The position numbers were made by a program, and so were the translations under genes. Positions 8,302-18,803 of a stretch of 64,000 nt of DNA are shown piece by piece (the stretch's first letter is position 1; each line of letters opens with the position of its first letter). The DNA is from Roseomonas sp. KE2513. Its GTDB lineage: Bacteria; Pseudomonadota; Alphaproteobacteria; Acetobacterales; Acetobacteraceae. The notes under the pieces are model-generated. The model saw only the letters and a program-made list of their open reading frames with translations. It had not been told where the DNA came from and ran no database searches. The stretch spans positions 241,487 through 305,486 of the forward strand of contig NZ_RCVR01000003.1 in NCBI RefSeq assembly GCF_016107305.1, written 5' to 3'.

Positions 8302-10083
8302 TCAGCCATGGCTGGCCGCATCCTGGACGGGCCGCGCCGCCGGCGCCATGGCTTCCGTCCGTCCCGCGGCGGGCGCGGCCGCCAGTTCCTCGGGCGTGGC
8401 CGCGATCCGGTGGCGCACCAGCCAGGCGGAGAGACCGGGCGAGGCGGTGGCGACGCAGAGCGGGATAGCGAGGATCGGCCCCGCCAGGAAGGGCGCGGCG
8501 AGCAGCAGCGCGGTGGCGGAGACCGTCGCCAGTGCCGCCGCGGCGGCGAGGCCGAGCAGGGTATGGGGCAGCAGCAGCCGGGCCGCGTCGGCCCAGGCGA
8601 CGCCGCGCTCCGCCCGGTTCTGCGGCGCCCATCCGTCGCGCGCGCCGAGGGCGAGGCGGCCGAGGGCGAGGCTTTTGTTGATGAGGCTCACCGGCTCGGT
8701 GAGGAGGGAGAAGAGGATCTCCGCCGCCGCGCCGCGCAGCACGGCGGCGCGGCCGCCATAGGGGGCGGCGCGGTCCGGCCGGGCAAGCAGTTCCGCGAAG
8801 CCGAGGAGCTTCGGGGCGGCGTTGCCCAGCCAGGTCGCGAGGACCAGGGCGGCGAGAGGCCCCATCGGCGTCGTTGCGCCACCCCCGATCAGCGCGTTGC
8901 CGATCCCGGCCAGCAGCATCCCCCACCAGAGCGGTGCGCAGAGGAAAAGGAGCATCGCTTGGGCAAGCTGCCAGCGCCCCATGGCCCGCAGCCCCGGGCG
9001 GAGGATGAGGTGGCGGTACTGCATGTTCCCCGCGCCCCAGCGCACGTCGCGGGCGAGGAATTCGGGGAGGGCGGGCGGATTGCCCTCCAGGCTGCCGTCC
9101 TCCGAGGGAAGGCAGCGCACGCGCCAGCCGGTGGCGTGCAGCCGCACCGCTTCCACCTGGTCATGCGAGAGGATGGCGCTGCCGTCGGGCAGCAGGCCGA
9201 GCCTCGCGTGCTCGCGGAAGGGAGCGATGCGAAGGATCGCGTTGTGGCCCCAGTAGGGCCCGTCGTCGAGCTGCCACCAGCCCTGCCCGGTGGCCCAGGC
9301 GCGCATCCCCGCGCGCATCCCAAACTGGAAGAGCCGCGGGAAGGCACGGGGCGCCGGGCGGCCGACGATGAGCTGCTGGAGGAGGGCGAGGCGCGGGTCC
9401 GCCCGCATGGCGTGGACGAGGCGCAGCACCGCGGGGGCCGACATCTCCGAATCCGCATCCAGCATGAGCGCGAGCTCGTGGTCCTCCGCGTGGTGGTCGA
9501 GGAAGTCCATGACGTTGCCGGCCTTGAAGCCGGTGTTGTCCGCCCGGCGGCGGTGGCGGACGGGGATGCCGCCCGGCGGGCGGGCGGCGGCGAAACCGGC
9601 AATGGCAGCGTCCTCCGCCGCGGCGTGGAGGGGGTCGCGCGTGTCGGAGAGGAACCAGAGGGTGAAGCGGCCCGCCTCCCCCGCCGCTTCCAGCCCGCCC
9701 AGCAGGCGGGCGAGTGGGGGGAGCACGGCCTCCATCGCCTCGTTGCGAATGCAGACGGCGATGGCCGTGCGGAGCGGCGGCCCGGGGGGCAGGGCGACCT
9801 GCGGCACCACGAAGGCGGGCGGGTCGGGTTTCGCCAGCAGGATGAGCAGGCCAATCAGCGCATTGGCTACGCAGATCGCCGTCCAGGGCAGGGTGCCAAG
9901 ATAGAGAGCGGCGACTGCCACCTCCCACCCTGTCCAGCCGCCCGGCGACAGCACGCGCCAGAGCAGCCCGGCCAGGGGCAGGGCGACGACGAGGCAGAGG
10001 AGGAGGAAGAGGGCGCGCCGAAGGGCGGGCCGCTCGTCCGACGGATGAAACGAGTTCACATTCTCAATCTGCACCCATGGCAT
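8302..10083 (-). CDS. opgH: Glucans biosynthesis glucosyltransferase OpgH (MdoH)
   Basis: An inner-membrane family-2 glycosyltransferase of about 593 residues that builds and exports osmoregulated periplasmic glucans from UDP-glucose. The cytosolic domain shows LMLDADSEMS (acidic metal/UDP site), a second acidic site near LSHDQVEA, and RDVRWGAGNMQY corresponding to the QxxRW region. N-terminal and C-terminal hydrophobic segments flank it. Start chosen at ATG 10083 (MPWVQIENV); a longer start at 10155 adds a poor, His/Arg-rich leader. It is shorter than the enterobacterial protein, and opgG is not adjacent, which is unusual for the enterobacterial arrangement. Confidence 0.88.
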   Translation of the reverse strand: MPWVQIENVNSFHPSDERPALRRALFLLLCLVVALPLAGLLWRVLSPGGWTGWEVAVAALYLGTLPWTAICVANALIGLLILLAKPDPPAFVVPQVALPPGPPLRTAIAVCIRNEAMEAVLPPLARLLGGLEAAGEAGRFTLWFLSDTRDPLHAAAEDAAIAGFAAARPPGGIPVRHRRRADNTGFKAGNVMDFLDHHAEDHELALMLDADSEMSAPAVLRLVHAMRADPRLALLQQLIVGRPAPRAFPRLFQFGMRAGMRAWATGQGWWQLDDGPYWGHNAILRIAPFREHARLGLLPDGSAILSHDQVEAVRLHATGWRVRCLPSEDGSLEGNPPALPEFLARDVRWGAGNMQYRHLILRPGLRAMGRWQLAQAMLLFLCAPLWWGMLLAGIGNALIGGGATTPMGPLAALVLATWLGNAAPKLLGFAELLARPDRAAPYGGRAAVLRGAAAEILFSLLTEPVSLINKSLALGRLALGARDGWAPQNRAERGVAWADAARLLLPHTLLGLAAAAALATVSATALLLAAPFLAGPILAIPLCVATASPGLSAWLVRHRIAATPEELAAAPAAGRTEAMAPAARPVQDAASHG

Positions 10084-10397
10084 GGCGGAAGCGTGGCGGT
10101 GCCGGTAGCATGGGGCCGAGGCATGCGTCCGGCGCCCTGCATCCCGACCACGCACCGGCTATCGAGGTTGTTGGGTCCGATCGGTGCCCGGGGCACGGGG
10201 TTGTGTCAGGGCAGGCGGCCGCGCCGGGTTGGGCAGGTCCGGACGCATCACCAACATAGGGGAATGAGGGCTTGCTGTCGGGAACGGGCGATGCTGGGGG
10301 CTGATCGGGCGGGACAGCCGTTCCTTTCTGCAGGCCGCGCCGGGCATCGTGCGCCGCGGCCTGCCGTCCAGGGGTGAGGTTGGCGCGTTCCACCAGA
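10084..10397. other. Divergent intergenic region opgH / bphP
   Basis: About 310 bases between the divergently read opgH and phytochrome genes, so it should hold two promoters. I see several G/C-rich short inverted repeats (for example around 10185-10200 and 10325-10365) but no convincing operator, riboswitch or gene. Open frames crossing it on either strand are shadows with no family resemblance. Confidence 0.5.
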
Positions 10398-13148
10398 ATG
10401 AGTGTTCTCTCCCGCCATTCCCGGTCGCGCGAAGTCGCTGCGCGGCCCGTCTCGTCCACTGACCGCGCCGACTCCTACTGCGCCCAGGAACCCATCCACA
10501 TCCCCGGCGCGATCCAGCCCCACGGCGTTCTGCTGGTAGCCGACCCGTCGCAGGGCCTGCGGATCGTGGCGGCGAGCGAGAACGCGGGGAGCCTCTCGGG
10601 GGATACGGCCTCGAACACGCTTCTCGGCCTCTCGGTGGAGCGGGTTCTCGGGGCGGGTTTCGCGGAGACGCTCGCCGGGCTCGCCGGCGACGGTGAACTG
10701 CCGGGGGAGACGCCCTGGGAAACCGGCCTGGACCTGCCGGGCGGCGCCTTCGAGGCGGCCTGCCACACCCAGGACGGCATGGTGCTGATCGAGCTGGAGC
10801 CGGTGGCGCCGCAGGACGAGGAGGAGGCGCTGGCCGCCGCCCGCGCCCTGCAGCGGGCCATCGCCCGCCTCCGCGCCGCCGGGGACAGCATGCGGGACCT
10901 CGCCCGCGTGGCGGCGGAGGGCATCCGCCAGCTCACCGGCTACGAGCGCGTTCTCATCTACCGCTTCGACCATGACTGGCACGGCCAGGCCCTCGTCGAG
11001 GACAAGGTGGCGGATTGGGAGCAGTCGCTGGACGGGCTGCATTTCCCCGCCTCCGACATCCCGGCCCAGGCGCGGGAGCTCTATCGCCGCAGCCTCATCC
11101 GCTGGGTTCCCTCGCGCGATGCCTCCCCGGTGCCGCTGCACCGCGACGCCTCCTGGGAGGCGGAGGAGATGCCGGCGCGGCCGATCGACCTCTCCTTCTC
11201 CCGGCTGCGCAGCCTCTCGCCGGTGCACCTGCAGTACCATCGCAACATGGGCGTGGACGGCTCCATGTCCCTCTCGATCCTGCATGAGGGGCAGCTCTGG
11301 GGGCTCATGGTCTGCCACCACCGGCGCCCGCACCGGCCCTCGCCGGGCCGGCGGGCGGCGGCCGCGGCGCTGACGGACGCCTTCGCCCTGCGGGTCGGCA
11401 GCGCCGAAGGGGTGGGCGCGGAGGACGCGCGGCGCGCCGACGCCGCCCGCCTGTCCGAGCTGATCGCGCATATGGCGGAGGCCGAGGACGTCAGCTCCGC
11501 CCTCACCGCCGGCTCGGTCACGATCGCTTCCCTTTTCGGCTGCACGGGCGCGGCCGTGGTGCGCGGGGCGGGGGTGGAGCTGCTCGGCGCCGCGCCGCCG
11601 GCCGACGACGTGCGGCGCCTGGCCGCCTGGCTGCGGAGGCAGGACGCCGAGGAGATCTTCCACACTGACCACCTGGCCGCCGCCTATCCTGAATGGGCGC
11701 CGCATGAGGCGGTGGCGAGCGGGGTTCTCGCCGTTTTCCTCGGCGCGGACCGGGAGGACCTGATCCTCTGGTTCCGGGCCGAGGAACCCTCCCTCGTCAG
11801 CTGGGGCGGCAACCCGCACAAGGCGATGGTCAGCGACGGCGATTCCGTCATGCCACGCCAGTCCTTCGAGCGCTGGGTGGAGGAGCGGCACGGCTATGCC
11901 CGGCCCTGGGCGCGCTGGGAACTGGAGATCGCGGCGACGCTGCGCCACGCGATCACCGAGGTGGTCATCCGCAGCCTGACGCGCATCGCCGAGCTGAACG
12001 ATCGGCTGCGGCAGAGCCAGAAGATGGAGGCGGTGGGCCAGCTTACGGGCGGGATCGCGCACGACTTCAACAACCTTCTCGCCGGGATCGTCGGCAGCCT
12101 CGAGATGCTGCGCGCGCGCGTGGCGCAGGGGCGGGTGGGGGAGCTGGACCGCTATCTCGGCGCGGCGCTGGGCTCGGCCAACCGCGCGGCGGCGCTGACG
12201 CACCGGCTGCTCGCCTTCTCCCGCCGGCAGACGCTCGACCCGCGGCCCACCGACGTGAACCGGCTGGTCGCCTCGATGGAGGAGCTGATCCGCCGCACCG
12301 TGGGCCCCGAGATCCATGTCGAGACGGTGATGGCGGGCGGGCTCTGGACCACGCTCTGCGACGCGAACCAGCTCGAGAACGCGCTGCTCAACCTCGCGAT
12401 CAACGCGCGCGACGCCATGCCCCATGGCGGCCGGCTGACGATCGAGGCGGTGAACGCGCGGCTCGACGACGCCTATGCGCGGCGTCACCACGACGTGGCG
12501 CCGGGCCAGTACGTCGCCATCTCCGTGACCGATACAGGCGCGGGCATGCCGCCGGCGGTGGTGGCGCGCGCCTTCGAGCCGTTCTTCACGACCAAGCCGC
12601 TCGGCCAGGGGACGGGGCTCGGGCTTTCCATGGTCTATGGCTTCGCCCAGCAGTCGAACGGCTATGTCCGCATCTATAGCGAGGCTGGGGAGGGCACGAC
12701 GGTGCGCCTCTACCTGCCGCGCTGCACGCAGGAGGCGGCGGCCGACCCCGAGGCGCGGGAGGCCCCTCCCGCCGCGACGCCGGTGCAGGGCGGCACGGTG
12801 CTCGTGGTGGACGACGAGGCGGTGGTGCGGATGCTCGTCTGCGAGGTGCTGCGGGACCTCGGCTACGGCGTGGTGGAGGCGAAGGACGGCGCGCAGGCGA
12901 TGCGCGCGCTGGACACCATGCCGCAGATCGACCTGATGGTGACCGATGTGGGCCTGCCCGGCGGCATGAACGGGCGGCAGCTGGCCGACGCGATGCGCGA
13001 GCGGCGGCCGGGCATGAAGGTGCTGTTCATCACCGGCTATGCCGAGAACGCGGCGGTCGGGAACGGGCTGCTGGCGCCGGGGATGCAGGTGATGACGAAG
13101 CCCTTCGCCATGGACGTCCTCGCCGCCAAGATCAGGACGATGCTGTGA
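10398..13148 (+). CDS. bphP: Bacteriophytochrome hybrid histidine kinase
   Basis: A red/far-red photoreceptor of about 916 residues. Order: PAS2 with the biliverdin-binding Cys near residue 28 ([18 protein letters not shown]), GAF with [13 protein letters not shown] and [21 protein letters not shown], HisKA with the phosphoacceptor His in [18 protein letters not shown], HATPase ([31 protein letters not shown]), then a C-terminal receiver with VVDDEA and phospho-Asp in MVTDVGLPG. The attached receiver makes it a hybrid kinase. The next gene, overlapping by 4 bases, is the biliverdin-forming heme oxygenase, so photoreceptor and chromophore are made together. ATG 10398 or 10374 are both possible starts. 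Confidence 0.95.
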   Translation: MSVLSRHSRSREVAARPVSSTDRADSYCAQEPIHIPGAIQPHGVLLVADPSQGLRIVAASENAGSLSGDTASNTLLGLSVERVLGAGFAETLAGLAGDGELPGETPWETGLDLPGGAFEAACHTQDGMVLIELEPVAPQDEEEALAAARALQRAIARLRAAGDSMRDLARVAAEGIRQLTGYERVLIYRFDHDWHGQALVEDKVADWEQSLDGLHFPASDIPAQARELYRRSLIRWVPSRDASPVPLHRDASWEAEEMPARPIDLSFSRLRSLSPVHLQYHRNMGVDGSMSLSILHEGQLWGLMVCHHRRPHRPSPGRRAAAAALTDAFALRVGSAEGVGAEDARRADAARLSELIAHMAEAEDVSSALTAGSVTIASLFGCTGAAVVRGAGVELLGAAPPADDVRRLAAWLRRQDAEEIFHTDHLAAAYPEWAPHEAVASGVLAVFLGADREDLILWFRAEEPSLVSWGGNPHKAMVSDGDSVMPRQSFERWVEERHGYARPWARWELEIAATLRHAITEVVIRSLTRIAELNDRLRQSQKMEAVGQLTGGIAHDFNNLLAGIVGSLEMLRARVAQGRVGELDRYLGAALGSANRAAALTHRLLAFSRRQTLDPRPTDVNRLVASMEELIRRTVGPEIHVETVMAGGLWTTLCDANQLENALLNLAINARDAMPHGGRLTIEAVNARLDDAYARRHHDVAPGQYVAISVTDTGAGMPPAVVARAFEPFFTTKPLGQGTGLGLSMVYGFAQQSNGYVRIYSEAGEGTTVRLYLPRCTQEAAADPEAREAPPAATPVQGGTVLVVDDEAVVRMLVCEVLRDLGYGVVEAKDGAQAMRALDTMPQIDLMVTDVGLPGGMNGRQLADAMRERRPGMKVLFITGYAENAAVGNGLLAPGMQVMTKPFAMDVLAAKIRTML

Positions 13149-13705
13149 GGGCTGGGGCTACGGGAGGGTCGCTGCGCGAGCTGCTGCGCGACGGAACGCG
13201 GGCGGAGCACGAGCGGCTGGACACCGGGCTGGACCTGACCGCGCCGGGCATGACCGTGGAGGGCTACCGCCGCGTGCTGGAGCGCTTCCACGGCTTCTGG
13301 GCCGGCTGGGAGCCGCGCGTGGCGGCGGAGCTGGGGGACGAGGCGCTGCTGGCGCCCCGCCGCCGGCTGCACCTGCTGCGGGACGACCTGCGGGCGCTGG
13401 GGACCGAGCCGGAGGGGCTGCCCGCCTGCCCGCCGCCGCCGATCCATGGCCGGGCGGAGGCGATGGGCTCGCTCTACGTGATGGAGGGATCGACGCTCGG
13501 CGGGCGCGTGATCCTCAAGCGGCTGGACGGGCTTGGCCTGCCGCCCGGGAGCTGCCGCTACTTCGCGGGCTATGGCGACGGCACGGGGGCCATGTGGATG
13601 TCCTTCCTGCAACGGCTGGAGGCCGAGGCGGACGCGCCCGCCGTGCTGCGCGGCGCCAGGGCCACCTTCGCGACCCTCGGCGGCTGGATGCTGGGCACGG
13701 CCTAA
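13145..13705 (+). CDS. bphO: BphO-type heme oxygenase
   Basis: Converts heme to biliverdin, the chromophore of the upstream phytochrome. 186 residues, normal for the family. The proximal heme His is in RAEHERLD (about residue 22), and the distal helix shows LYVMEGSTLGGRVI, the glycine-rich signature of the BphO branch. The start is GTG at 13145, overlapping the bphP stop as GTGA. Such coupling is common for bphP-bphO pairs. Biliverdin supply is the clear inferred role; a separate role in iron release from heme is less likely given the context. Confidence 0.92.
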   Translation: MRAGATGGSLRELLRDGTRAEHERLDTGLDLTAPGMTVEGYRRVLERFHGFWAGWEPRVAAELGDEALLAPRRRLHLLRDDLRALGTEPEGLPACPPPPIHGRAEAMGSLYVMEGSTLGGRVILKRLDGLGLPPGSCRYFAGYGDGTGAMWMSFLQRLEAEADAPAVLRGARATFATLGGWMLGTA

Positions 13706-13731
13706 GCGGGCCGCGCCCAGCGATGGCTGGC

Positions 13732-14067
13732 TCAGCCGACGCCGAGCAGCTCCACGTCGAAGACGAGGGTGGCGTTGGGCGGGATCACGCCGCCGGCGCC
13801 GCGGGCGCCGTAGCCCATCTCCGGCGGGATGGTCAGGGTGCGCTTGCCGCCGACCTTCATGCCGGCCACGCCCTCGTCCCAGCCGCGGATCACTTGGCCC
13901 GCGCCGAGGAGGAAGGAGAAGGGGTCGCCGCGGTCGCGCGAGCTGTCGAACTTGCGGCCCTTCTTGTCGGCGGCCGACGCATCGAAGAGCCAGCCGGTGT
14001 AGTGGACCGTGACCTTCTTGCCGGCCACGGCCTCGGCGCCCGTGCCCTGCTCTCGTTCCTCGATCAT
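13732..14067 (-). CDS. FKBP-type peptidyl-prolyl cis-trans isomerase
   Basis: A 111-residue single-domain FKBP that speeds proline isomerisation in protein folding. Motifs: [56 protein letters not shown] and [12 protein letters not shown], which together form the classical FK506-fold active site. There is no signal peptide, so it should be cytoplasmic. A longer open frame reads upstream to 14640, but that part lies inside the ABC ATPase gene on the same strand in another frame; ATG 14067 is the sensible start. Transcribed separately from, or as the last gene of, the ABC cluster upstream (84 bases away). Confidence 0.93.
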   Translation of the reverse strand: MIEEREQGTGAEAVAGKKVTVHYTGWLFDASAADKKGRKFDSSRDRGDPFSFLLGAGQVIRGWDEGVAGMKVGGKRTLTIPPEMGYGARGAGGVIPPNATLVFDVELLGVG

Positions 14068-14150
14068 GCGCGCTGTTCCTTGTGTGGGAGGCGCGGTTCT
14101 AGTCGGGCGGGGCGATCCCGCCAAATGACGAGGGCGCGGGGCCGCCGCGC

Positions 14151-14915
14151 TCAGCCCATCCCGAGAAGGCCGTAGATGCGCTTCACATAGGCGCCGAAGC
14201 CCTCGGTGGTCTTGATCTCCAGGCCGCGCTCGGCCGGGAGGTCGATGCTGAAGTAGTCGGCCATGCGCGCCGGGCCCGCGGTCAGCACGGCGCAGCGCGC
14301 GCCGAGGAAGACGGCCTCCTGGATGGAATGGGTGACGAAGAGGATCGTCTTCCCGCTCTCCCGCCAGATGCGCAGCATCTCGAGGTTCATGCGCTCGCGC
14401 GTCAGGGCGTCGAGCGCGCCGAAGGGCTCGTCCATCAGGATGAGCTTGGGGTCGTGGACCAGGGCGCGCGCGATGGCCGCCCGCTGCTGCATGCCGCCCG
14501 AGAGTTGGTAGGGATACTTTCCCTCGAAGCCGCGCAGTCCGACCATGGCGAGGAGGTGGTGCGCGCGGTCCCGCGCCTCGCGCCTGGGAAGGCCGAGGAT
14601 CTCGGCGGGCAGGGTGACGTTCTCGAGGATGGTGCGCCACTTCAGCAGCAGCGCCTGCTGGAAGACCATGCCCACGTCCCGCCCCGGCACGAAGCCCGAG
14701 GCGGCGTTGCCGATCCGCACGAGGCCGCCATCGGCCTCGTGCAGGCCGGCGAGGATCTTCAGCACCGTCGTCTTGCCGCAGCCCGAAGGGCCGACGAGCG
14801 AGACGAGGTCGCCCTCCTCCACCGCCATGGTCACGTCGGAGACGGCGACGAAATCCTGGCCGCCCGTGCGGTAGGTCTTGCGGACGTTCTCGAGGCGGAT
14901 CAGCGGCTCGGTCAC
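14151..14915 (-). CDS. ABC transporter ATP-binding protein (nitrate/sulfonate/taurine type)
   Basis: 254 residues of the SsuB/TauB/NrtD class, which energises uptake of small organic anions or pyrimidine-like compounds. Walker [11 protein letters not shown]-loop [10 protein letters not shown], signature LSGGMQQR, Walker [13 protein letters not shown] and H-loop VTHSIQEA are intact. The start is GTG at 14915, overlapping the upstream DHDPS-like gene as GTGA. It is the last member of a five-gene run (permease, epimerase, acetyltransferase, DHDPS-like, ATPase) and should pair with the permease at 17877-18713 and the binding protein at 19602-20615. Confidence 0.93.
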   Translation of the reverse strand: MTEPLIRLENVRKTYRTGGQDFVAVSDVTMAVEEGDLVSLVGPSGCGKTTVLKILAGLHEADGGLVRIGNAASGFVPGRDVGMVFQQALLLKWRTILENVTLPAEILGLPRREARDRAHHLLAMVGLRGFEGKYPYQLSGGMQQRAAIARALVHDPKLILMDEPFGALDALTRERMNLEMLRIWRESGKTILFVTHSIQEAVFLGARCAVLTAGPARMADYFSIDLPAERGLEIKTTEGFGAYVKRIYGLLGMG

Positions 14916-15973
14916 GACAGCCAGCGCTCCAGGTTCTCCGCGACGAAGGCGTCGTCGGAGAACTCGGGATAGAGGCGGCAGACGCGGTCGATCGCCTCCG
15001 CCTGGCCGGGGCTCAGCCCCTCTGCGGGGTTGAGGCACCAGGTGCCCTCCAGCAGTCCCTGGCGGCGGAGGATCTCGTGGCAGCCGGCGATGCAGCCGTG
15101 GAAGTTGTTGGTGACGTCGAAGAAGGCCGCGTTGCAGTCCGTGACGGCGGAATCGAGCGTCAGGATCTCGGGCGGGAGGGGACCGGCCGCGACGGCCGCC
15201 TTCAGCCGCTCCAGCAGTTGCACGGCGCCGCGCGTCCAGACCGACCAGTGGCCGAGCAGCCCGCCCCTGAAGCGCACCGTCACCGGCACGCCGTCGCGCT
15301 TCACGGTGAAGGGCGTGACGAGGTCGAGCACGATGTGGTCGTCGTTGCCGGTGTAGAGGGTCACGCGGTCCTCCGCGCCGGCCTCCACCAGGCCGCGCAC
15401 CACGTCGAGCGTGCGGTAGCGGTTGAAGGGCGCGACCTTCACCGCGACGACGTTGTCGATTGTGCAGAAGGCGCGCCAGAAATCGGCGTCCAGCGACACG
15501 CCGCCGACGGCGGGCTGGAGGTAGAAGCCGACGAGCGGGATTTCCTCCGCGATGCGGCGGCAGTGATCGAGCACCGCCTCGGGCGCGGCCCCCTTCATGG
15601 CGGCGAGGCTCAGCAGGCCCGCGTGGTAGCCGGTGGCGACCGCGGTGCGCGCCTCCTCCACCGCCTGGGCCGTGGGGCCGGCGAGGCCCGCCACCATGAC
15701 CAGGGGGCGGTCCGTCCAGGCGCGGGCGCTTCCCATCGCGGCCTCTAGCACGGGGCGGTAGAGGCCAGCCTCGCGGATCTCGAACTGCGTGGTGTGCACG
15801 CCGACCGCGAGGCCGCCCGCGCCGGCGTCGAGGTAGTAGCGCGTGAGGGCCCGCTGGCGGCGCGCGTCGAAGCGGCGCCCTGCGTCCAGCGCGAGGGGAT
15901 GGGCGGGGATGGCGGCGCCCTGGCGAAGCAGCCGCAGCGTCTCGGGGGGCAGGTCGGCGCGGTGCAGGGGCAT
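14912..15973 (-). CDS. Dihydrodipicolinate synthase-family aldolase/lyase
   Basis: 353 residues of the DHDPS/N-acetylneuraminate lyase superfamily. These TIM-barrel enzymes form a Schiff base with a keto acid. Likely active-site residues are the Lys in [14 protein letters not shown], a Tyr in [10 protein letters not shown] and a modified TTGE-like loop (GVHTTQFEI). It is about 60 residues longer than lysine-pathway DHDPS (some 295), and its place in an uptake cluster argues for a catabolic aldolase or dehydratase rather than lysine biosynthesis. The real substrate is unknown. Confidence 0.85.
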   Translation of the reverse strand: MPLHRADLPPETLRLLRQGAAIPAHPLALDAGRRFDARRQRALTRYYLDAGAGGLAVGVHTTQFEIREAGLYRPVLEAAMGSARAWTDRPLVMVAGLAGPTAQAVEEARTAVATGYHAGLLSLAAMKGAAPEAVLDHCRRIAEEIPLVGFYLQPAVGGVSLDADFWRAFCTIDNVVAVKVAPFNRYRTLDVVRGLVEAGAEDRVTLYTGNDDHIVLDLVTPFTVKRDGVPVTVRFRGGLLGHWSVWTRGAVQLLERLKAAVAAGPLPPEILTLDSAVTDCNAAFFDVTNNFHGCIAGCHEILRRQGLLEGTWCLNPAEGLSPGQAEAIDRVCRLYPEFSDDAFVAENLERWLS

Positions 15974-15986
15974 CGGGTTCCTCGTC

Positions 15987-16808
15987 TCAGCCCAGTTCCG
16001 GCCCGGCCACGATGAAGAGGCGGGCGGGATCGCCGAAGGGCTCGGCCCGGTCCAGGGCCATGCGGTTGTAGGGACGCTCGGGCGCGAGGCCGCGCGCGCG
16101 CAGATGGGCGGCGAGGCCGGTCCAGCGGTCGGCGAGGTCGAGCAGGACGGGGCCTTGCGCGGCGGCGAGCGCGGCGTCGAGCAACCGCGCGGCGCCCGCC
16201 TCGCTCTCCGCTACCAGCGGGCCGATTTGCAGGGCCGCGCGGCCGGGGCGGGCGAGGACGAAGCCGTTATCGAGCGCGAAGGCGTTGGCCGGGGCGCGGC
16301 CCAGCAACTCGGCCATGAGGAAGTGGCGATCCGCGCCGAAGGCCGCGACGTCGAGGGCCGCGGGCACGTCCGCGCGGAGCGCGTGTATACCGGGCGGAAC
16401 GTCGCCGCCGCCCAACCCGCGCCAGCGCGTGAGGCCGAACTGCGTGCGGAAGCCGAGCGGGCGGTAGATGCGCTCGCCCGCGGGGGTCGCGTCCAGCACC
16501 GGGCAGAGCCCGTCCTGCCGCAGCGCCTCGATGCAGCGGTGCAGGATGCGTGTGCCGAGGCCGCGCCCCCGCATCGCCGCGGCGACGAGCACCATGCTGA
16601 CCCAGCCGAAGCCGCCGGAGGGGTAGGGCAGCACCGCGCCGCTCGCGACCAGCCGCCCGCCCTCCTCGATGCCGACGACGGTGCCGTGGCGGAAGAAGAT
16701 GCTCCAGTCCTCGGCGGACTGGTTCCAGCCGGCCCCTTCGGAGAGCGCGAGGCAGCCGGCCATGTCGGCCGGCGTCAGCCCCGCGGTGGTGAGCGCCTCA
16801 GTAGGCAC
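15987..16808 (-). CDS. GNAT-family N-acetyltransferase
   Basis: 273 residues with an N-terminal GNAT fold: [34 protein letters not shown] (acetyl-CoA pyrophosphate loop RGRGLG at about 86-91), then a second, more divergent half (SCP2-like/GNAT-like). The family transfers acetyl from acetyl-CoA to an amine. It overlaps the epimerase upstream by 11 bases and is in the same operon as the DHDPS-like enzyme and ABC genes, so it may act on, or detoxify, the imported compound. This is inference. Confidence 0.85.
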   Translation of the reverse strand: MPTEALTTAGLTPADMAGCLALSEGAGWNQSAEDWSIFFRHGTVVGIEEGGRLVASGAVLPYPSGGFGWVSMVLVAAAMRGRGLGTRILHRCIEALRQDGLCPVLDATPAGERIYRPLGFRTQFGLTRWRGLGGGDVPPGIHALRADVPAALDVAAFGADRHFLMAELLGRAPANAFALDNGFVLARPGRAALQIGPLVAESEAGAARLLDAALAAAQGPVLLDLADRWTGLAAHLRARGLAPERPYNRMALDRAEPFGDPARLFIVAGPELG

Positions 16809-17871
16809 CGTCCCGCACCTCGAAATGGGTGGGCTTGCCCAGGCTCTTGCCGCCGCGCGCGACCCAGTCTGCCACCCAGTCGATCATCCGCGACAGCGGG
16901 ACGACGGGATAGCCGAAGAGCCGTGCCGCCTCGGCGGCGTTGTTCAGCCAAGCGGTCGGCGCCTCCTCCCCGGTGATCACGGGGGCCTTGCCCAGCCGCT
17001 CGCCGAAGGCCTTGGCCAGCCAGCGCACCGGGATCGTCTCCGGCCCCGTGACGTTGAGCGGCGCGGAGGGGACGGTCGCCTGGCGCAGGCAGCGCAGCGC
17101 CTGGGAGTTGGCATCGCCCTGCCAGATGACGTTCACGTGGCCCATGGTGACGTCCACCGCCTCGCCGTCGCGCACCTTGCAGGCGACATCAAAAAGCACG
17201 CCGTAGCGAAGGTCGATCGCGTAGTTGAGGCGGAACAGCCGCCCCGGCGTGCTGTGGACGGCGGAGAGGTGCTGCAGCAGCCGCTCCCGTCCGATGCAGG
17301 AGAAGGCGTACTCGCCGGGCGGGTTGAGCGGGCTGCTCTCGGTGGAGCCGCCCTGCGTGACGGGCACGAAGGGATAGACGCAGCCCGTGGAGAAGGCGAC
17401 GATCCGCGAGCCGCGGAAGGTCTCGCCCACGAGGGCCGGCACGAGGGTGTTCATCGCCCAGGTCAGCGACTGGTCGCCCGAGGCGCCGAACTTCCGCCCG
17501 GCCATCAGGATGACGTTGCGCGCGCGCGGCAGGCCTTCCAGCGCGGCGCGGTCCAGCAGGTCGCAGGCGACCGTCTCGACGCCGTGTCGCTCCAGCCCCT
17601 CGCGCAGCCCCGCCTCGCTGAAGCGCGCGACGCCGATGACGCGCTTGCCCGGCGCCGCGTTGCGCGCGAGCCGCGCGAGGGTCGGGCCCATCTTGCCGCC
17701 GACGCCGAGCACCATGATGTCGCCGTCGAGCGCCGCGAGGTCCGCGGCCAGCGCCCGGCTCGGGCGGGAGAGGAAGGCGTCCAGCACCTCGGCGTCCTCG
17801 AAGCGGTCGGGGAGGTCGGCGGGGTCCAGCCAGTCGGTGGCGGCCGCCGCGTCCATGGGGGCTGCGGACAT
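16798..17871 (-). CDS. NAD-dependent epimerase/dehydratase-like protein (altered catalytic motif)
   Basis: 357 residues with an extended-SDR fold. The nucleotide-binding glycine motif is LGVGGKMG (about residues 55-62), followed by DLLDR and STGCVYPF as in sugar-nucleotide epimerases. The usual YxxxK catalytic pair reads YAFSC, so the lysine is missing, which may mean changed or lost oxidoreductase chemistry. An N-terminal extension of about 50 residues precedes the Rossmann fold. It sits just after the permease (five bases) and overlaps the GNAT gene. The substrate is unknown. Confidence 0.8.
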   Translation of the reverse strand: MSAAPMDAAAATDWLDPADLPDRFEDAEVLDAFLSRPSRALAADLAALDGDIMVLGVGGKMGPTLARLARNAAPGKRVIGVARFSEAGLREGLERHGVETVACDLLDRAALEGLPRARNVILMAGRKFGASGDQSLTWAMNTLVPALVGETFRGSRIVAFSTGCVYPFVPVTQGGSTESSPLNPPGEYAFSCIGRERLLQHLSAVHSTPGRLFRLNYAIDLRYGVLFDVACKVRDGEAVDVTMGHVNVIWQGDANSQALRCLRQATVPSAPLNVTGPETIPVRWLAKAFGERLGKAPVITGEEAPTAWLNNAAEAARLFGYPVVPLSRMIDWVADWVARGGKSLGKPTHFEVRDGAY

Positions 17872-17876
17872 GGCGT

Positions 17877-18713
17877 CTATCCCTTTCTCGCGTCCCGCGG
17901 GACGAAGCGGTGCTCCAGCCCCAGCACGACGAGGTAGAGCGCGAGGCCGAGCAGGGTGAGGAGGATGACGGCCATGAACATGGCCGCCGTGTCGAGCGAG
18001 GTCTGCACCTGGATCATGAGGTAGGCGAGGCCGCGCTCGGAGGCGACGAACTCGCCCACCACCGCGCCGGCGACGGCGAGGATGGCGGCGACCTTCATGC
18101 CGGAGAAGATGTAGGGCAGCGAGCCCGGCAGCTGGATGTAGCGGAACACCTGCCAGCGCGATCCCTTCAGCGAGTGGACGAGGTCCAGCAGGTCCGGCTC
18201 CACCTCCTGCAGGCCGCGCACGGTGGTCAGCAGGATCGGGAAGAAGCAGAGGCTGAAGGTGATGAGCATGTTGGTGACGATGCCGTAGCTCATCCAGACG
18301 ATCATGATGGGGCCGAGCGCCACCTTCGGGATCATGTTGAGCGTGACGAGCAGCGGGAAGACGAGCAGCGCGAGCGCACGCGACCAGCTGAAGACGAGGG
18401 CGAGCGCGACGCCCAGCACCACGGCCAGCGCGTAGCCGCCGCCGATCTCCGCCGCCGTGACGAGCGTGTTGGAGACCCAGGCGTTGGTCGGCACCGCCAG
18501 CGTGGCGAGGACCGCGCTGGGGGCCGGCAGGATGAAGGCGGGAAGCCCCGTGGCGCGGACGAGGACTTCCCAGAGCAGGACGGCCGCGACATGGACGAGG
18601 GCGATGATCGCCCAGCGGCGGCGCGTGCGGCGGGCGGCCTCGGCGGCGCGTGGATCGGCGCCCGGTTGTGCCCCTGGTATGGCGGAGATGTCGGTGCTCG
18701 CCTCCGCGACCAT
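17877..18713 (-). CDS. ABC transporter permease (nitrate/sulfonate/taurine type)
   Basis: 278 residues with about six membrane helices and the inner-membrane EAA loop that docks the ATPase ([20 protein letters not shown]). This is the TauC/SsuC/NrtB class. It is first in the five-gene run that ends with the ATPase. A 14-base palindrome matching one at the tetR promoter lies at 18781-18794, in its leader. The binding protein encoded divergently at 19602 is the natural partner. What is transported cannot be read from the permease alone. Confidence 0.93.
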   Translation of the reverse strand: MVAEASTDISAIPGAQPGADPRAAEAARRTRRRWAIIALVHVAAVLLWEVLVRATGLPAFILPAPSAVLATLAVPTNAWVSNTLVTAAEIGGGYALAVVLGVALALVFSWSRALALLVFPLLVTLNMIPKVALGPIMIVWMSYGIVTNMLITFSLCFFPILLTTVRGLQEVEPDLLDLVHSLKGSRWQVFRYIQLPGSLPYIFSGMKVAAILAVAGAVVGEFVASERGLAYLMIQVQTSLDTAAMFMAVILLTLLGLALYLVVLGLEHRFVPRDARKG

Positions 18714-18780
18714 TCCGGACCCTTCCGTGGGGCGACCTTGCCCTGCGGTGCGGACGCTAACGGAACGGCCTCGCGCGTGT

Positions 18781-18794
18781 CAACCAACCGGTTG
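18781..18794. promoter_or_regulatory. Putative TetR operator 1 (permease leader)
   Basis: The sequence CAACCAACCGGTTG at 18781-18794 lies inside a larger dyad (TCAACC-AACC-GGTTGA, 18780-18795), about 70 bases before the permease start and directly after the tetR stop. It matches a 14-mer near the tetR start at 12 of 14 positions. Its position fits repression of the permease operon by the adjacent TetR protein. Function is inferred from matching palindromes and placement. Confidence 0.65.
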
Positions 18795-18803
18795 ATAAAG
18801 GAA

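Noticed and set aside
7387..10377. A 996-codon open frame across LysR and OpgH on the opposite strand
   Set aside because: Common in very GC-rich DNA; the minus-strand genes show full family motifs, the plus-strand frame none.
10248..12491. Long minus-strand open frame opposite the phytochrome gene
   Set aside because: The plus-strand bphP has clear domains; the antisense protein has no recognisable domain.
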